This document shows, piece after piece, positions 41,748 to 42,837 of a stretch of DNA of 42,837 bases. Under the pieces are notes generated by a model. The model saw only the letters and a list, made by a program, of their open reading frames with translations. It searched no databases and was not told where the DNA came from. The stretch's first letter is position 1. Every line of letters starts with the position of its first letter. A program made the position numbers and the translations under genes. This DNA is from Methylobacterium sp. J-076. GTDB taxonomy: Bacteria; Pseudomonadota; Alphaproteobacteria; Rhizobiales; Beijerinckiaceae. The stretch spans positions 1-42,837 of the forward strand of contig NZ_JAKSXW010000091.1 in the NCBI RefSeq assembly GCF_022829405.1. The letters run 5' to 3'.

Positions 41748-42620
41748 TCAGAGGATCGCGGCGGCGTGGGAGGCGATGGCGCCCGCGGTGGTGAGCCAGA
41801 CCCGGTCCCGGTGCGCGGCGATGTGGGCGAGGGCCGCGCGCAGGGGGCGCAGGCGGTGGGGCTGGCCCACGATGTAGGGGTGGAGGGCGATGCCCATCAC
41901 CAGGGGGGCGCCGGCCGATTGCGCCAGCATCTCGTCGAAGCCGTCGATGATGGCCTGGGCGAAGTCCCGGCCGGTCTCCTTGCGCGCCACGATGGCCGGG
42001 ATGTCGTTCAGCTCCTGCGGGTAGGGGATCGCCAGGATCGGGCGCGTGCGCGTGGCGAACCAGGTCGGCTGGTCGTCGTGGCACCAGTCGAGGAGGTAGC
42101 GGTAGCCCGCCTCCGCGAGGAGGTCGGGGGTGGTCCGGGATTGCGAGATCCAGGGCCCGAGCCAGCCCTCCGGCGCCCGGCCCTCCTCCCGGGTCAGCAC
42201 CTCCGTCGCCTCGGCGATCAGCGCCCGCTCGGCGGCCTCGTCGAGGGTGCCCTGGCGCTCGGCGTTGCTGCGCCCGTGGCCGACGATCTCGTCGCCCCGG
42301 GCGCGGAACGCCTCGATCAGGCCGGGGCAGTCCCGGTAGAGGCGGCTGTTGACAAGGACGCTGGCGGGCAGCTGCAGCGCGTCGAACAGGTCGCGCAGGC
42401 GCCACGCGCCGACCCGGTTGCCCCAGTCGCGCCACGCGTAGTTCAGCACGTCCGGCTGCGGCCCCCCTGGCGCCAGCTCGGCCCCGAGGCCATCGCCGAA
42501 ATCGAAGGTCTCGAGGTTGAGGGCGATGTAGACGGCGAGCCGCCTCCCCCCAGGCCAGTCGTAGACCGGCCGGTCCGGCAGCGCGCTGTAGGGGTAACGT
42601 CCGTGATGGGGGAAGCTCAT
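41748..42620 (-). CDS. Polysaccharide deacetylase-family protein (PuuE/allantoinase-like)
   Basis: 290 residues from Met 42620 (MSFPHHGRYPYSALPDRPVYDWPGGRRLAVYIALNLETFDFGDG). NodB-like TIM-barrel features: YIALNLETFDFG, GHGRSNAERQGTLDEAAERALIAEA, GWLGPWISQSRTTPDLLAEAGYRYLLDWCHDDQPTWFAT, IPYPQELNDIP and VMGIALHPYIVGQPHRLRPLRAAL. The HPYI-G-PHR block is that of PuuE-type purine-ring or amide hydrolases rather than classical chitin deacetylases. The first Asp of the NodB DD pair is not evident (NLETFDFG). The substrate could be a ureide or a sugar N-acetyl group. It is not placed with the EPS genes, so a polymer role is unproven. Confidence 0.83.
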   Translation of the reverse strand: MSFPHHGRYPYSALPDRPVYDWPGGRRLAVYIALNLETFDFGDGLGAELAPGGPQPDVLNYAWRDWGNRVGAWRLRDLFDALQLPASVLVNSRLYRDCPGLIEAFRARGDEIVGHGRSNAERQGTLDEAAERALIAEATEVLTREEGRAPEGWLGPWISQSRTTPDLLAEAGYRYLLDWCHDDQPTWFATRTRPILAIPYPQELNDIPAIVARKETGRDFAQAIIDGFDEMLAQSAGAPLVMGIALHPYIVGQPHRLRPLRAALAHIAAHRDRVWLTTAGAIASHAAAIL

Positions 42621-42704
42621 GCCACCGGAGATAGCGCACCCCGGGCGGTGTTTCCAAAGGACCCGCGCCCCTTCGGGGCCTGTTCTCCCGCCATCGGCGC
42701 GCAC
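42621..42704. other. Gap between deacetylase start and tRNA terminator
   Basis: 84 bases with no gene. It holds the upstream sequence of the deacetylase gene; the in-frame extension to 42704 looks non-coding. Confidence 0.4.
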
Positions 42705-42705
42705 G

Positions 42706-42738
42706 AAAAAACCCGCCCTGTCTTTCGACGGGGCGGGT
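42706..42738 (-). terminator. Rho-independent terminator of tRNA-fMet
   Basis: On the minus strand ACCCGCCC pairs with GGGCGGGT around CGTCGAAAGACA, followed by a run of T (bases 42706-42711 read as A on the plus strand). It begins 17 bases after the tRNA 3' end. Confidence 0.85.
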
Positions 42739-42754
42739 GTGGTGGTGTGGGATT

Positions 42755-42831
<77 letters not shown>

Positions 42832-42837
42832 GCAAAC

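Overview
The window is very GC-rich alphaproteobacterial DNA. Gene content (ExoF/ExoY-like and PrsDE-like proteins, a Rhizobiales-style EPS cluster, GTG/TTG starts, 4-nt start/stop overlaps) points to Rhizobiales, most likely Methylobacterium or Methylorubrum. This placement is inferred from protein style, not from a search. An initiator tRNA and an RlmB-type rRNA methyltransferase at the right end suggest a chromosome or chromid rather than a small plasmid.

Layout. (1) Positions 1-24115 are an exopolysaccharide (EPS) locus. It holds a GH16 glycanase cut by the left edge, nine sugar-transfer genes (GT4 x3, GT8 x2, GT2 x2, a DUF707-like protein and an ExoY-type initiating phosphotransferase), a hexapeptide acyltransferase, two paralogous Wzx-type flippases, a Wzy-like polymerase, an ExoF-like export protein, a short Wzz-like co-polymerase, and a Wzc/ExoP-like protein whose kinase P-loop is broken. 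Many genes stand alone behind AT-rich intergenic islands of 0.4-1 kb. The clearest operon, on the minus strand, runs Wzz-like, ExoF-like, Wzy, and then GT4, GT2 and the Wzc-like gene. (2) Positions 24675-27766 encode a type I secretion ABC transporter and its HlyD-like adaptor (PrsD/PrsE-like). The GH16 enzyme has no signal peptide and is a plausible substrate. (3) Positions 28067-38368 carry a stripped-down type II secretion system on alternating strands: secretin GspD, GspC/GspN-like, GspM, GspL, GspE, GspF, a short prepilin peptidase and a single pseudopilin GspG. A 15-copy heptanucleotide array separates gspF from the peptidase gene. (4) Positions 38433-40800 look like a plasmid-type replication module: a winged-helix protein, a RepA-family initiator, six iterons phased at multiples of 11 bp, DnaA boxes and an AT-rich stretch. 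(5) Positions 40850-42831 hold rlmB, a polysaccharide deacetylase/PuuE-like gene and initiator tRNA-fMet with a terminator.

Likely joint function. ExoY starts a lipid-linked repeat unit, the glycosyltransferases and acyltransferase extend and decorate it, the flippase(s) and Wzy polymerise it, and the Wzz/Wzc/ExoF proteins set chain length and export it. The GH16 glycanase, secreted by type I secretion, may trim the polymer. The most unusual items are the iteron origin beside repA in a chromosomal setting, the Wzc-like pseudokinase, the one-pseudopilin T2SS with a glycine-rich secretin, a roughly 33-bp element repeated upstream of two EPS transcription units, and the heptamer array with an inverted partner. 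No CRISPR array, insertion sequence, integrase or prophage gene was seen.
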